64,000 bases of DNA from JAFEDN01 sp963697455. Lineage in GTDB: Bacteria; Pseudomonadota; Gammaproteobacteria; Coxiellales; Coxiellaceae. This document shows positions 16,574-24,501 of this stretch, in pieces. A program made the position numbers and the translations under genes. The notes under the pieces are model-generated. The model searched no databases and was not told the DNA's origin. It was given only the letters and a program-made list of their open reading frames with translations. The stretch covers positions 138,781-202,780 of the forward strand of contig CAVOOI010000034.1 of the NCBI GenBank assembly GCA_963697455.1, in the 5' to 3' direction. The stretch's first letter is position 1. Each line of letters starts with the position of its first letter.

Positions 16574-17990
16574 TTAATTTTTGTTGAAGACTGGCTATCT
16601 TCTCACCATTAACCTGGATAATACGCCGAATTGCATTCCCCAAGATATCAACACAAAAATCAGGATCTATGATTTCATCTAAAGAATCAGATCCCTGCAG
16701 AGAGTGCATAATATTCCCTATATTTCTTGTAAAATTAGGTGCACTCCAATTCTTAATCTCGTTTTGATCGGATTCATCTAAAGAATGAAACCACTCCGAA
16801 AAAATGCCGACGGCGTCACGTGCAGTGACATCCGCTTTATATTCTGTACCAGTGCCATTTTTACTGCCTCGATAAAGACCTTCGCACAATTCGTTCAATC
16901 GGCCCATAATAGACTGAGGGTTTTTACGAATTTCATCCATGTTTAAGCTATAATCGATTAACTCTCGCCAACTTTCACCCCATTGCCGCATAATATAGAG
17001 AGCGTTCCTGGATAATGATGGGGTTTTATCTTTTAGTGACTTTCGAACTTTGGGATCCTGTTTAAACCAGATGCGCTCATAACTGATCTCACCCTTTTTC
17101 ATGTTATCAATGGCAATTGTCAACATTTCCGGCACATAATGTAATTCGCCGTAAGTAAATTTACTTTCCGCCTCTCGCCAACAAAAAACATCGGCTATAT
17201 TTTGCGGTAATAGTCTTGTACATTCGAGATTGTTTTGCCATTGCCTCCAATCCTCAAGCCGCTCCTCAGTGAGTCTCCTTTGTAAAAGGTAATCGTATGG
17301 TCCTTTTTGCTCTTCCTCTTTTGACTCAATCTGTTTGACTTCAGGGGTTAATAGCTTAGCCGCCTTAAAGCATATTTCGTTAATCACGGAATGAGGGGAA
17401 AAACAATAATCCATCTCCGTATTCTGGATCCATTCCTCTCTTCTGCCAAAAAAACTCTGCAATTTTTGCTGGAACTGTATTTCATTCTGAGTCATCGCAA
17501 TCATTGACAATGATCTTAAAGTCCGTAATAAATCAAATTTTTGATATACACCTGTTGACTGGGAGTACTGTTTTAAACGTTTTTCTTCCTGAACGATGAT
17601 TTGAATCAATTTTTGGCTGTCTTTAAGCTTAAGCTCTGCTGGGGATATCACGGGATATTTTGCAATACAATCTGACAAGAATTTATCCAGTTGATTGTGA
17701 ATAAGTAGTTGTTTGTAAAGAAACTGATTTTCGTTTAGGGAGGCCAGATCGAATGCATTTAATTTTTCATCATTGGTGACTGTGATCTGGGCGCCGATGC
17801 TTAACAAAAAGCGAGTTGTGTTACTGCTTTTGTTCAGAACGGCTACCAACAAAGGAGTATTCCCTTTGCTGTCAATGGGCGTTTCCAAAAAATCTTTATT
17901 TTTGAGATGGGATATAACGGAAAAAAGGTCATCGTCCCGGATAGCGGCGCACAGCTCACTATTAACCTGCCTGGAGAATAAATTTTTCAT
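16527..17990 (-). CDS. Ankyrin-repeat protein, probable N-terminal part of the split gene
   Basis: Residues about 10-95 hold two or three ankyrin-like units (SELCAAIRDDDLFSVISHL, GNTPLLVAVLNKSSNTTRFLLSIGAQITVTNDEKLNAFDLA). The rest is helical and contains a region, about 225-440, with DYLLQRRLTEERLEDWRQWQNN, AMY-like acidic patches and YRGSKNGTGTEYKADVTARDAVGIFSEWFHSLDE that I do not recognise. The end, ASLQQKLNEK, runs as a coiled coil into the next frame. An A6 run at 16565-16570 (minus strand) lies where the two frames overlap; one A fewer would fuse both ORFs into a protein of about 1,400 residues. Confidence 0.7.
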   Translation of the reverse strand: MKNLFSRQVNSELCAAIRDDDLFSVISHLKNKDFLETPIDSKGNTPLLVAVLNKSSNTTRFLLSIGAQITVTNDEKLNAFDLASLNENQFLYKQLLIHNQLDKFLSDCIAKYPVISPAELKLKDSQKLIQIIVQEEKRLKQYSQSTGVYQKFDLLRTLRSLSMIAMTQNEIQFQQKLQSFFGRREEWIQNTEMDYCFSPHSVINEICFKAAKLLTPEVKQIESKEEEQKGPYDYLLQRRLTEERLEDWRQWQNNLECTRLLPQNIADVFCWREAESKFTYGELHYVPEMLTIAIDNMKKGEISYERIWFKQDPKVRKSLKDKTPSLSRNALYIMRQWGESWRELIDYSLNMDEIRKNPQSIMGRLNELCEGLYRGSKNGTGTEYKADVTARDAVGIFSEWFHSLDESDQNEIKNWSAPNFTRNIGNIMHSLQGSDSLDEIIDPDFCVDILGNAIRRIIQVNGEKIASLQQKLNEKTGIKRKNSSSGI

Positions 17991-18384
17991 TATAATGACC
18001 TTTTTTTATTTTTGGAATTATTATTTATTTTCCTGGTTTTAAAATTGATGCCATAAGCTTCAAAACAGCCATCATTCTGGACGGAATCGTGACCCCTCAT
18101 GACCTGTCGATACCGGGCAAAATTATGTCCTAGAATTTTTAGGATTATTATTATCACCTAAATGCTTATTAATGACAATCACAGTCTGATGGCGATCATA
18201 CTACTAGGTGATATCTCCCGAAATTTAAACACTAACCCTCCATCCGACGTCAGGACGGAACAACCCGCCTGATACTCTCTCAGATATATCGCCTATAGAA
18301 GATATCGAATTTGCGCCTTTAAATATCAAAATTGACGCGGATGAATTGGTGTGGGGTCACCCATTAGCCCCCGTGTGTCAACCG
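17991..18384. other. Intergenic region with a coding-like remnant
   Basis: No complete gene is seen. From about 18212 to 18400 on the plus strand a frame without a start stays open and has coding-like composition (for example DISPIEDIEFAPLNIKIDAD), then runs into the Rpn 3' end in antisense. It may be the remains of a gene truncated when the Rpn gene arrived. The rest shows nothing recognisable. Confidence 0.3.
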
Positions 18385-18400
18385 GCAAATAAAAAACAAA

Positions 18401-19369
18401 TCAGATTTCTTCAAACACTTCTTCTAGTGCCTTTGCATCTAAAATTTTTTCACCCCAGAGTAACAGCGTTTCGGCATCAGCTTGTTGAATACGAATCATA
18501 TAGGATTCAGGAATTTTGTTAAATCGGCGCTTTAATTGCCGGGTTATTAAAGCGACTTCACCTTGGTGTATTCCTTGACTAACACCTCTTTGCTCTCCGC
18601 GCCGTTCAAGTTCTTGAGCTAATGTCATAATTTCACCTCGTAATTCTTTAGACAAATATTCCTGGACTTCTTGAATAAATAGATCAAAATCCTTGGATTC
18701 CGTCCCATCCAGCACGTATTTTAGCACAATATTGCCGAAAGAAAAGCCGGCGGAGCTGGTTTGTTCCACTTGATTTATCCAGGGTAGCAGGGTTTTTAAA
18801 AATTGTTTAAAATCGATAGCTTTTTTATGCTTTAGTGCAAACTCAACTAGGCCGCACCATTGTCTTTGACGCATCTCATCCTCTGGAATTTGATGGATAT
18901 CTAGCAATTGACAGGGCTTCATTAACCATTCTCTGGCTAAAATATTTTGATCTCCGAATAGGGAAAAAATATCTAAAGGAGCGTTCCAAGTTTCCTGACC
19001 AGTATAAATAACCATAGGATATATTAACGGTAAAGGCTGTCCAGGATTTTGTTTTCTGTGCATTTCCATTAAGCGGACCATGTAGACCCATAGCCGAAAA
19101 GCCATCCAACCATCCACGGTGCTTTGATGTTCACAAAGTAAGTAGAGATAAGCTGCGGCGCCAGCTATTTTAACGCTATACACGATATCGGCTTCGGTAC
19201 CTTTATAATTTTCATCTATAAAAGAGCGGTTTTCTAGCTTGAGAGTTGCCAGATTTATATTTGCTAAGACTGTCGCGGGTAAATGTTCAGTAAAAAATTC
19301 CTGAGCGACGCGAAGCTGGCCTAATGACAGCCTTATAAATTTATCATGAGGTTGATGAATAACGGACAT
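18401..19369 (-). CDS. Rpn-family recombination-promoting nuclease (PD-(D/E)XK, transposase-like)
   Basis: Rpn proteins are DNA endonucleases related to the old transposase_31 family that raise RecA-independent recombination. The start at 19369 is chosen for MSVIHQPHDKFIRLSLG with AAGGA upstream. The nuclease core shows Asp61 (GTEADIVYSV) and Glu80-His-Gln82 (LYLLCEHQS), a complete PD-(D/E)XK set. The middle is DGWMAFRLWVYMVRLMEMHRKQ; the C-terminal part has a short GVSQGIHQG hinge of four-residue repeats and a helical tail. Parts of the same gene occur at 11591-11741 and 22822-23247, so this is the likely intact source copy. Confidence 0.88.
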   Translation of the reverse strand: MSVIHQPHDKFIRLSLGQLRVAQEFFTEHLPATVLANINLATLKLENRSFIDENYKGTEADIVYSVKIAGAAAYLYLLCEHQSTVDGWMAFRLWVYMVRLMEMHRKQNPGQPLPLIYPMVIYTGQETWNAPLDIFSLFGDQNILAREWLMKPCQLLDIHQIPEDEMRQRQWCGLVEFALKHKKAIDFKQFLKTLLPWINQVEQTSSAGFSFGNIVLKYVLDGTESKDFDLFIQEVQEYLSKELRGEIMTLAQELERRGEQRGVSQGIHQGEVALITRQLKRRFNKIPESYMIRIQQADAETLLLWGEKILDAKALEEVFEEI

Positions 19370-19396
19370 GGGTCCTTTCCGTGTTGCCGAAATCAA

Positions 19397-19716
19397 GCTT
19401 GATTAAATGAATTTGCAATTTATGTGGTTAAGAAATAATTTCTCAACAATCAAGAATTATCATAATAATGAGTGGGTGTAGCAATACAGTAAATTTGAAT
19501 TGCTAGCTGCAGATAACGGTATCAAAGCCGACATCGACAGCCATTGGTATCAGAGGTCAAGTGATGCTTCTTTTTGTTCCGGAAGAGCGTTTTGAATCTG
19601 GGTAATGATACTGAGCAATGCTCTTATAGGCCTGATTCTATTAGTCTTTGTGTGGCCCATAGCACCATAAGTCAGTGCTGCGAATGTCATGCCGGGCTTT
19701 TCTTCTTTTTTATCAT
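19397..19716. other. Intergenic region, possible small ORF
   Basis: On the minus strand 19550-19690 encodes 46 residues (MTFAALTYGAMGHTKTNRIR and onward to EQKEASLDL) without a convincing ribosome binding site. I do not recognise it. Nothing else is visible here apart from AT-rich sequence upstream of the Rpn gene. Confidence 0.25.
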
Positions 19717-20387
19717 TTAATAATCAGATAAAATTTTTCTCAAGCCTTCATGCAGAGGCTCGGCTTTGAAGCCCCCATTTCTTGCTTTATCCATGGATAG
19801 TGAAAACGCGTGCTCATATGAATAAGGAACATATTTAATATTTTCACCAGAAGGTGCAATAAGTTGGGGGGTTTATTAAAATATTTACCCATTTCATAGC
19901 ATAATTCTTTGACCGATAACGGTTCAAAAGCTGCTGCATTGATGGCCCCTTCAAATTTGTAATTCAGCAGCCAAATAAAAAATTTTGCGGCTTCATCGGT
20001 GAATGCAGATATCCCCTCCAGTATATATTTTATGTATGAGTAAGGGCAGTCTCCCTGTAAAGTCGTCATGTCCGCTTAAGACATGAGATAATCTAACAAT
20101 CACTACTGGAAATGTTTTCTATTAAATAAAACACTTTCTGCTTGCCGTTTTCCTTCAGCATAATTTTTTTCTAAAAAATTATTGTCGCTCCAAGGTAAAT
20201 TATAATCATAAGGATAGTTAGACAAATCGAATTCTTCCTCTATTGCGAAATCTGAAATCACCGCTAATTTAGTTAATCGGAAACTAGATTTATTATAAGT
20301 TTCAATAGTTGAAGTCATGATATAACGATCTGTACGTCCAGAAAAAACCTTTATAGAAATTTCTGCATCAATGGGGGTATAATTCAC
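19717..20387 (-). pseudogene. NAD-dependent epimerase/dehydratase (extended SDR), decayed
   Basis: Pieces in different frames assemble into one SDR protein. The first (from 20387) has TSTIETYN, then YNLPWSDNNFLEKNYAEGKRQAESVLF, in which Tyr-x3-Lys is the SDR catalytic pair. Another frame continues PVVIVRLSHVLSGHDDFTGRL, then the first type of frame gives YIKYILEGISAFTDEAAKFF and YKFEGAINAAAFEPLSVKELC, and a further shift gives APSGENIKYVPYSYEHAFSLSMDKARNGGFKAEPL to a stop at 19717. At least three indels are needed. The N-terminal glycine-rich NAD motif is missing, cut off where the maf gene ends. Confidence 0.8.
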
Positions 20388-20389
20388 CG

Positions 20390-21028
20390 CTAATATTTAA
20401 ACCCCATTTTTTTAAGGGCTAAACGGAGTTCATACAAGGGTAAACCTAGCACTGCCGTGTATGAGCCAGAAATACTTTTTAAATAGGATAACCCATGGCC
20501 TTCAACCGCTCCGGCGCCAGCACATTGCAAAATGTTAGGAAAAGCCAAAAAATATTTGTCAATGGAATCGCTGTCAACATCAAATTCTATCGTAGCGTCA
20601 CTTACCCAATGAGTTGAATCGGAGCTAATCCAACGATGATTATGGCTATAAAATTTTTCCAAACAGCAACCAGTAGAAACTTCGACGGGCGCTCGACGTT
20701 CGGAAGTCAGCATCGAGATAGCATGTTTGCGATCAATTGGCTTGCCAAAAATTTCTCCGGTTGTGGTGTTTCTTATCAAAGTGTCAGCAGTCAGCGCATA
20801 AAGATAATCGACGTCGAGGGAAATAGGATCAGGAAAGTTCAGAGTTTGCATTTTGTGTTTGGCAATAGCCAATACCTGATCTTGAAATGTTGCGGGTGTA
20901 AAGTTTAATTCCTCATTACTGCCATGGGCAATAATCTCGTATTTAATTTGGGCATAATCCAGCAAGCTCCGGCGTGCTAAAGATTTTGAGCCAAGATATA
21001 AAGTATCTGTAAAAATTTTCCCAGTCAT
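20390..21028 (-). CDS. maf: Maf-like nucleotide pyrophosphatase
   Basis: Maf proteins hydrolyse nucleoside triphosphates, including modified ones, to limit their incorporation. The start is placed at 21028 (MTGKIF); longer in-frame starts lack a binding site. Family features are LGSKSLARRSLL at the N-terminus, TADTLIRNTTTGEIFGKPIDRKHAISML in the middle, and GAGAVEGHGLSYLKSISGSYTAVLGLPLYELRLAL at the end. The protein is divergent from the common YceF and YhdE types, and the usual ISGGYDGK-like stretch is not obvious. Its stop abuts the broken epimerase gene. Confidence 0.8.
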   Translation of the reverse strand: MTGKIFTDTLYLGSKSLARRSLLDYAQIKYEIIAHGSNEELNFTPATFQDQVLAIAKHKMQTLNFPDPISLDVDYLYALTADTLIRNTTTGEIFGKPIDRKHAISMLTSERRAPVEVSTGCCLEKFYSHNHRWISSDSTHWVSDATIEFDVDSDSIDKYFLAFPNILQCAGAGAVEGHGLSYLKSISGSYTAVLGLPLYELRLALKKMGFKY

Positions 21029-21171
21029 GGTGATTTCTCTTAAAATAAAATATAGCACAGCCATTGGTGGAACCCTATTTTATTCCTTAACTTAGATAAT
21101 TTCAAATACGGCTGCTTTGAAAAAATCTTTCGTCTATGCTAGCATTAAAGCTCTTTTATAAGGAGTATGTG

Positions 21172-22080
21172 TTGCGGAAAACAATGCTTATATTATTTCT
21201 CTTTGGAGTCGGTTGCGGTAAGGGATATGCCGATCTGCCAAAAATTTTTTGCAGTAGTACCTGTCCAAATACAGCTGCTGAGTATCGTAGTAAGCAACCA
21301 TTTCCAAATGGTGCAGTATGTACAAATGTGGGCAAATATAAAATATACTATCGTACTTTGGGGCAGGGTTCGCCAACCATTATTTTTTCTTCAGGAACAG
21401 GATTTTCAGCAGATGGTTGGTTTGATTCACAAATTGCGCCAGCATTGGCAAAGAAAGTAAAAGTAGTAGCGTATGACCGTGTTTTTACTTTTAACAGTTG
21501 CCCTAATCCAAACGACTATATGCCGGTAACAGCGCAAGACGTGGTAAATCAGTTACATGATTTTCTTGAAAAAACAAATATAAAACCGCCGTACATTTTA
21601 GTAGGTCATTCTATCGGAGGTTTATATATGCTGCTTTACGCACGAGAATTTCCTGATGAAGTCTCCGGGCTTTTACTCATGGATGCGACTTCCTCCGCCG
21701 GGCCAACGCCTTTCCCTAAAGAATCGAAAAAGATTCTAAGACAATTGGGCAATCCACAGAGTCCAACGCCAGAAAATCCACTTTATAATGAAATGATTGG
21801 TCAACTGCCAAGTTATTTACAAATACAAAACGCGCCGCCCCTGGAAAAAGCGATACCCTTGGTTATTATGTATTCGACGGAGCATTGCTTACCTGTCGCC
21901 TGGACTAAAAAAAAGATGTGCATGACTCCAGCTCAGGAAAAAAATTACCGACAAGGTCAATTAGAAATTTCTGAAATGTCTGAAAGACATCGGGTTATTC
22001 GCATTAAGGGTGATCATTCGGTTTTTTTCACTAAAGAAAAAAATAAAACAGTCATAGACGCTTTAAATTCGATGTTATAG
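21172..22080 (+). CDS. Exported alpha/beta hydrolase
   Basis: The fold is visible in IYYRTLGQGSPTIIFSSGTGFSADGWF, VVAYDRV, then the nucleophile elbow GHSIGG with Ser147, and a late DHSVFF holding the likely catalytic His. The start is TTG at 21172, six bases after AGGAG, which gives a clean signal peptide (RKTMLILFLFGVGCGKGYA). Without this, the longer frame from ATG 21136 has no signal or binding site. Four Cys near the N-terminus and more later suggest disulfides in the periplasm. The substrate is unknown. Confidence 0.8.
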   Translation: MRKTMLILFLFGVGCGKGYADLPKIFCSSTCPNTAAEYRSKQPFPNGAVCTNVGKYKIYYRTLGQGSPTIIFSSGTGFSADGWFDSQIAPALAKKVKVVAYDRVFTFNSCPNPNDYMPVTAQDVVNQLHDFLEKTNIKPPYILVGHSIGGLYMLLYAREFPDEVSGLLLMDATSSAGPTPFPKESKKILRQLGNPQSPTPENPLYNEMIGQLPSYLQIQNAPPLEKAIPLVIMYSTEHCLPVAWTKKKMCMTPAQEKNYRQGQLEISEMSERHRVIRIKGDHSVFFTKEKNKTVIDALNSML

Positions 22081-22092
22081 TCAAACTGTGTA

Positions 22093-22215
22093 GTGATTGA
22101 ATCTCATGGCCCAACATATCATGGCATTGAAGGCATCGCGAAATGGTTTGATTATTGGGTAAAAGCGGATAGCCAGATAGAGCAATGGGATATTCTTTTC
22201 CTTCTATATATCTGA
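22093..22215 (+). pseudogene. Fragment of a SnoaL/NTF2-like protein
   Basis: A 40-codon frame without ATG encodes ESHGPTYHGIEGIAKWFDYW followed by VKADSQIEQWDI, a typical segment of SnoaL-like polyketide-cyclase/NTF2-fold proteins. The N- and C-terminal parts are absent, so it is a relic. Confidence 0.5.
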
Positions 22216-22235
22216 ATAGCGTGATCGTATATCTA

Positions 22236-22772
22236 TCAAATGAAAGCTTGGCTCTTTGTATTAGTATATTTTACTTTTTTATGAAATGCTTCAAATGGTT
22301 CACAGTGATAACTAACAATCACTAAATAGTGATCTTCAGTTCCTTTAATCCAATGCTCAACATTCGCTGGTATATAAAGCCAATCTCCTGCTTGAACAAT
22401 TAGGGAAAAGTGTTCTCCATTAATGTTGAAATAAATAATATAACTACCATCAAAAAAGCAATGCAGTTCATCGCCAGAGTTAATATGCGGTATTTGACTG
22501 GCTTCAGATCTTGATTGGGATGATTCTTCTGATTGTTTTTTAAAAACGGATGCTTTAGTTTGAATTAGATTCTTTTCTTGGCATAGGGAGCGCATATTAT
22601 TAGGAATAAATTGAAATAATTGATTAACATTATCTTCATCTAATTCAGCCTTGATAAATTGTTTTGCTTCATGTGAAATTATAAAATTTCCAATTTGAGC
22701 CGGAGATAGCTTTTGATTGACTAAATCTTCTCTTGTAAAAACCTCGCCTTTCGAATCGATTAGTATACTCAT
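22236..22772 (-). CDS. Acireductone-dioxygenase-like cupin protein
   Basis: Length (178) and architecture match acireductone dioxygenase (MtnD), a metal-dependent cupin of methionine salvage. The metal motif, normally HxHxxxE...H, reads H96-I-N98, E102 and H140 (PHINSGDELH and IPANVEHW), so the second His is replaced by Asn. FSLIVQAGDWLYIPA is the second cupin motif. No other methionine-salvage genes are nearby. It may be an MtnD homologue with changed metal binding or an inactive relative. The region 81-93 is an unusual Ser/Gln/Glu-rich insertion. Confidence 0.65.
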   Translation of the reverse strand: MSILIDSKGEVFTREDLVNQKLSPAQIGNFIISHEAKQFIKAELDEDNVNQLFQFIPNNMRSLCQEKNLIQTKASVFKKQSEESSQSRSEASQIPHINSGDELHCFFDGSYIIYFNINGEHFSLIVQAGDWLYIPANVEHWIKGTEDHYLVIVSYHCEPFEAFHKKVKYTNTKSQAFI

Positions 22773-22821
22773 AATTCTTTCTCAGATTATTTCTCTAAAT
22801 TTTTATCATCAGAATCTGGGG

Positions 22822-23247
22822 TCAGATTTCTTCAAACACTTCTTCCAGTGCGTTTGCATCTAAAATTTTTTCACCCCAGAGTAACAGCGTTTCGGCATCG
22901 GCTTGTTGAATACGAATCATATAGGATTCAGGAATTTTGTTAAATCGGCGCTTTAATTGCCGGGTTATTAAATCAACTTCACCTTGGTGTATGCCTTGGT
23001 TTATGCCTTGACTAATACCCTGGCTAATGCCTTGGCTTATCCCTCTCTGCTCTCCGCGCCGTTCAAATTCTTGAGCTAATGTCATAATTTCACCTCGTAG
23101 TTCTTTGGACAAATATTCCTGGACTTCTTGAATAAATAGATCAATATCCTTGGCTTCCGTCCCATCCAGCACGTATTTTAGCACAATATTGCTGAAAGGA
23201 AAGCTGCTTTGTTCCACTTGATTTATCCATGGCAAGATGGTTTTCAA
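22822..23247 (-). pseudogene. C-terminal remnant of an Rpn nuclease gene
   Basis: This 141-codon frame is nearly identical to the last part of the Rpn gene at 18401, from LPWINQVEQ to the stop, but lacks the whole PD-(D/E)XK nuclease core. Its hinge has grown to five four-residue units (GISQ x3, GINQ, GIHQ) against two in the intact copy, a 12-base tandem repeat. The upstream end is joined directly to the 3' end of the AraC gene. It is read as a relic, although a product could be made. Confidence 0.8.
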
Positions 23248-23969
23248 AAAAAGTCTGAGGGGGTTTGACCACCTGACATTTTCTTAAACATACTAATAAA
23301 CGCGCTATCACTTTTATATCCCAAACGATCGGCAACTAAACTGGTACTATGATATTTTTTTAACAATTCAATCGCTCTAATAAACAAATAACGTTGTTTC
23401 CAAATTATAAAGCTCATCCCGGTTCCTTTTTTGAAAATCCTCAACAAAGTTCTCGGTGATACGTGGATTAATTTTGCTGCTTGTTCAACAGAAGGATAAA
23501 TGCTTTTCGTTTTACGAAAAATCTCATACAGCTTAATAATCAAAGGATGCTCGGTTACAGTTAATTCGGTATTGTGGACAGCTTCACTAGCAAGGATTTC
23601 ATCCATCAAAGTAGCGATCAAGCGTTTGCCTTTTGGAGTGCTAATCCCTTCTAGGGCTAGGATGAAAAGTTTATTGATGATGTTTTTTATGAGCTCTGTT
23701 AATTGAATAAGACGGACATCACTAAATAATAATTTTTGATATTTGTTTCCGAAATATAAAGTCGTGATATTGACATTTTTATGCGTTTCATTTTGATGGA
23801 TTGTTTGTTGAGGTATGTAGATCGCCATATTAGGAGGAACAATAAAAACTTTATTTTGGGCTTGAATGTATAGAACTCCATCCAATGTATAAGAAAGTTG
23901 AGCAAATGAATGGCGATGAGGCGCTGTGGTAGTCGATTTCTGTCGCAGAATTTTTATATCTTGATTCAT
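23244..23969 (-). CDS. AraC-family transcriptional regulator with N-terminal cupin
   Basis: The N-terminal half is a cupin-type sensor (HRHSFAQLSYTLDGVLYIQAQNK, VPPNMAIYIPQQTIHQNE), and the C-terminal about 100 residues contain the two HTH motifs of the AraC/XylS family (SVEQAAKLIHVSPRTLLRIFKK and SLVADRLGYKSDSAFISMFKKMSG). It ends QTPSDFF, a few residues short of the common end. The last codons and stop lie at the junction with the Rpn remnant, so the final residues may have been replaced. The target is unknown; the divergent neighbour at 24089 is one candidate. Confidence 0.85.
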   Translation of the reverse strand: MNQDIKILRQKSTTTAPHRHSFAQLSYTLDGVLYIQAQNKVFIVPPNMAIYIPQQTIHQNETHKNVNITTLYFGNKYQKLLFSDVRLIQLTELIKNIINKLFILALEGISTPKGKRLIATLMDEILASEAVHNTELTVTEHPLIIKLYEIFRKTKSIYPSVEQAAKLIHVSPRTLLRIFKKGTGMSFIIWKQRYLFIRAIELLKKYHSTSLVADRLGYKSDSAFISMFKKMSGGQTPSDFF

Positions 23970-24088
23970 TAAAGTAAATTATCACGATTGTCTGAAAAAA
24001 GCAATATTTAGTCATAATATCTAAAAAATATAATAATATTTAAAGTTATAATTATTTCGACTTAATTTATAACCAAGAGGAGATCAGT

Positions 24089-24385
24089 ATGAAAAATAAA
24101 GGTGTAAGGTCAGAAGACCTTTATCCAGATGGAGTTGATACCAAATTATATCATGGTATTGAAGCCAGAAAAGGAACTATGGCGGCAATTTTAGCGAATA
24201 TTGAGGTTTTAGAATCACTTAGTTGTTCGGATGAGCAAAAACAACTGGCTTTGGAACAAATCAAGCATGACGGATTAGTCGTAATCGCCACCGGTTTGTA
24301 CCGCTGTGTTCAGTGGAAAAACGAATTGGTGCAAAAAACTTTTGATGAGGTATTTTATAGCTCAAAATTCAATGACCAACAGTAA
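24089..24385 (+). CDS. Conserved-looking small protein of unknown function
   Basis: The protein has 98 residues, is soluble and mainly helical (GIEARKGTMAAILANIEVLE and SDEQKQLALEQIKHDGLVVIATGLYR). A strong AGAGGAGA precedes the ATG by seven bases, and the codon usage looks normal, so I consider it a real gene. It is divergent from the AraC regulator, with about 120 bases of AT-rich sequence between them. I do not recognise a family. Confidence 0.55.
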   Translation: MKNKGVRSEDLYPDGVDTKLYHGIEARKGTMAAILANIEVLESLSCSDEQKQLALEQIKHDGLVVIATGLYRCVQWKNELVQKTFDEVFYSSKFNDQQ

Positions 24386-24421
24386 GTAATCACTGAGTTT
24401 TTGAGCAGCCAGAAGTAGAAA

Positions 24422-24491
24422 GGGTCAAGTTTTACATATTGACATTTTGGTAATTTTTTTTGAAAAACTGTCAATTTTTCAGGCCTGACCC
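24422..24491. repeat. Hairpin repeat family R3, copy 3
   Basis: The arms GGGTCAAG and TTTTTCAGGCCTGACCC and the loop TATTGACATTTTGGTAAT match the copies at 12842 and 13708; the loop here also has TGAAAAACTG. It lies between the 3' ends of two converging genes. Confidence 0.8.
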
Positions 24492-24501
24492 CAATGGCAC
24501 G

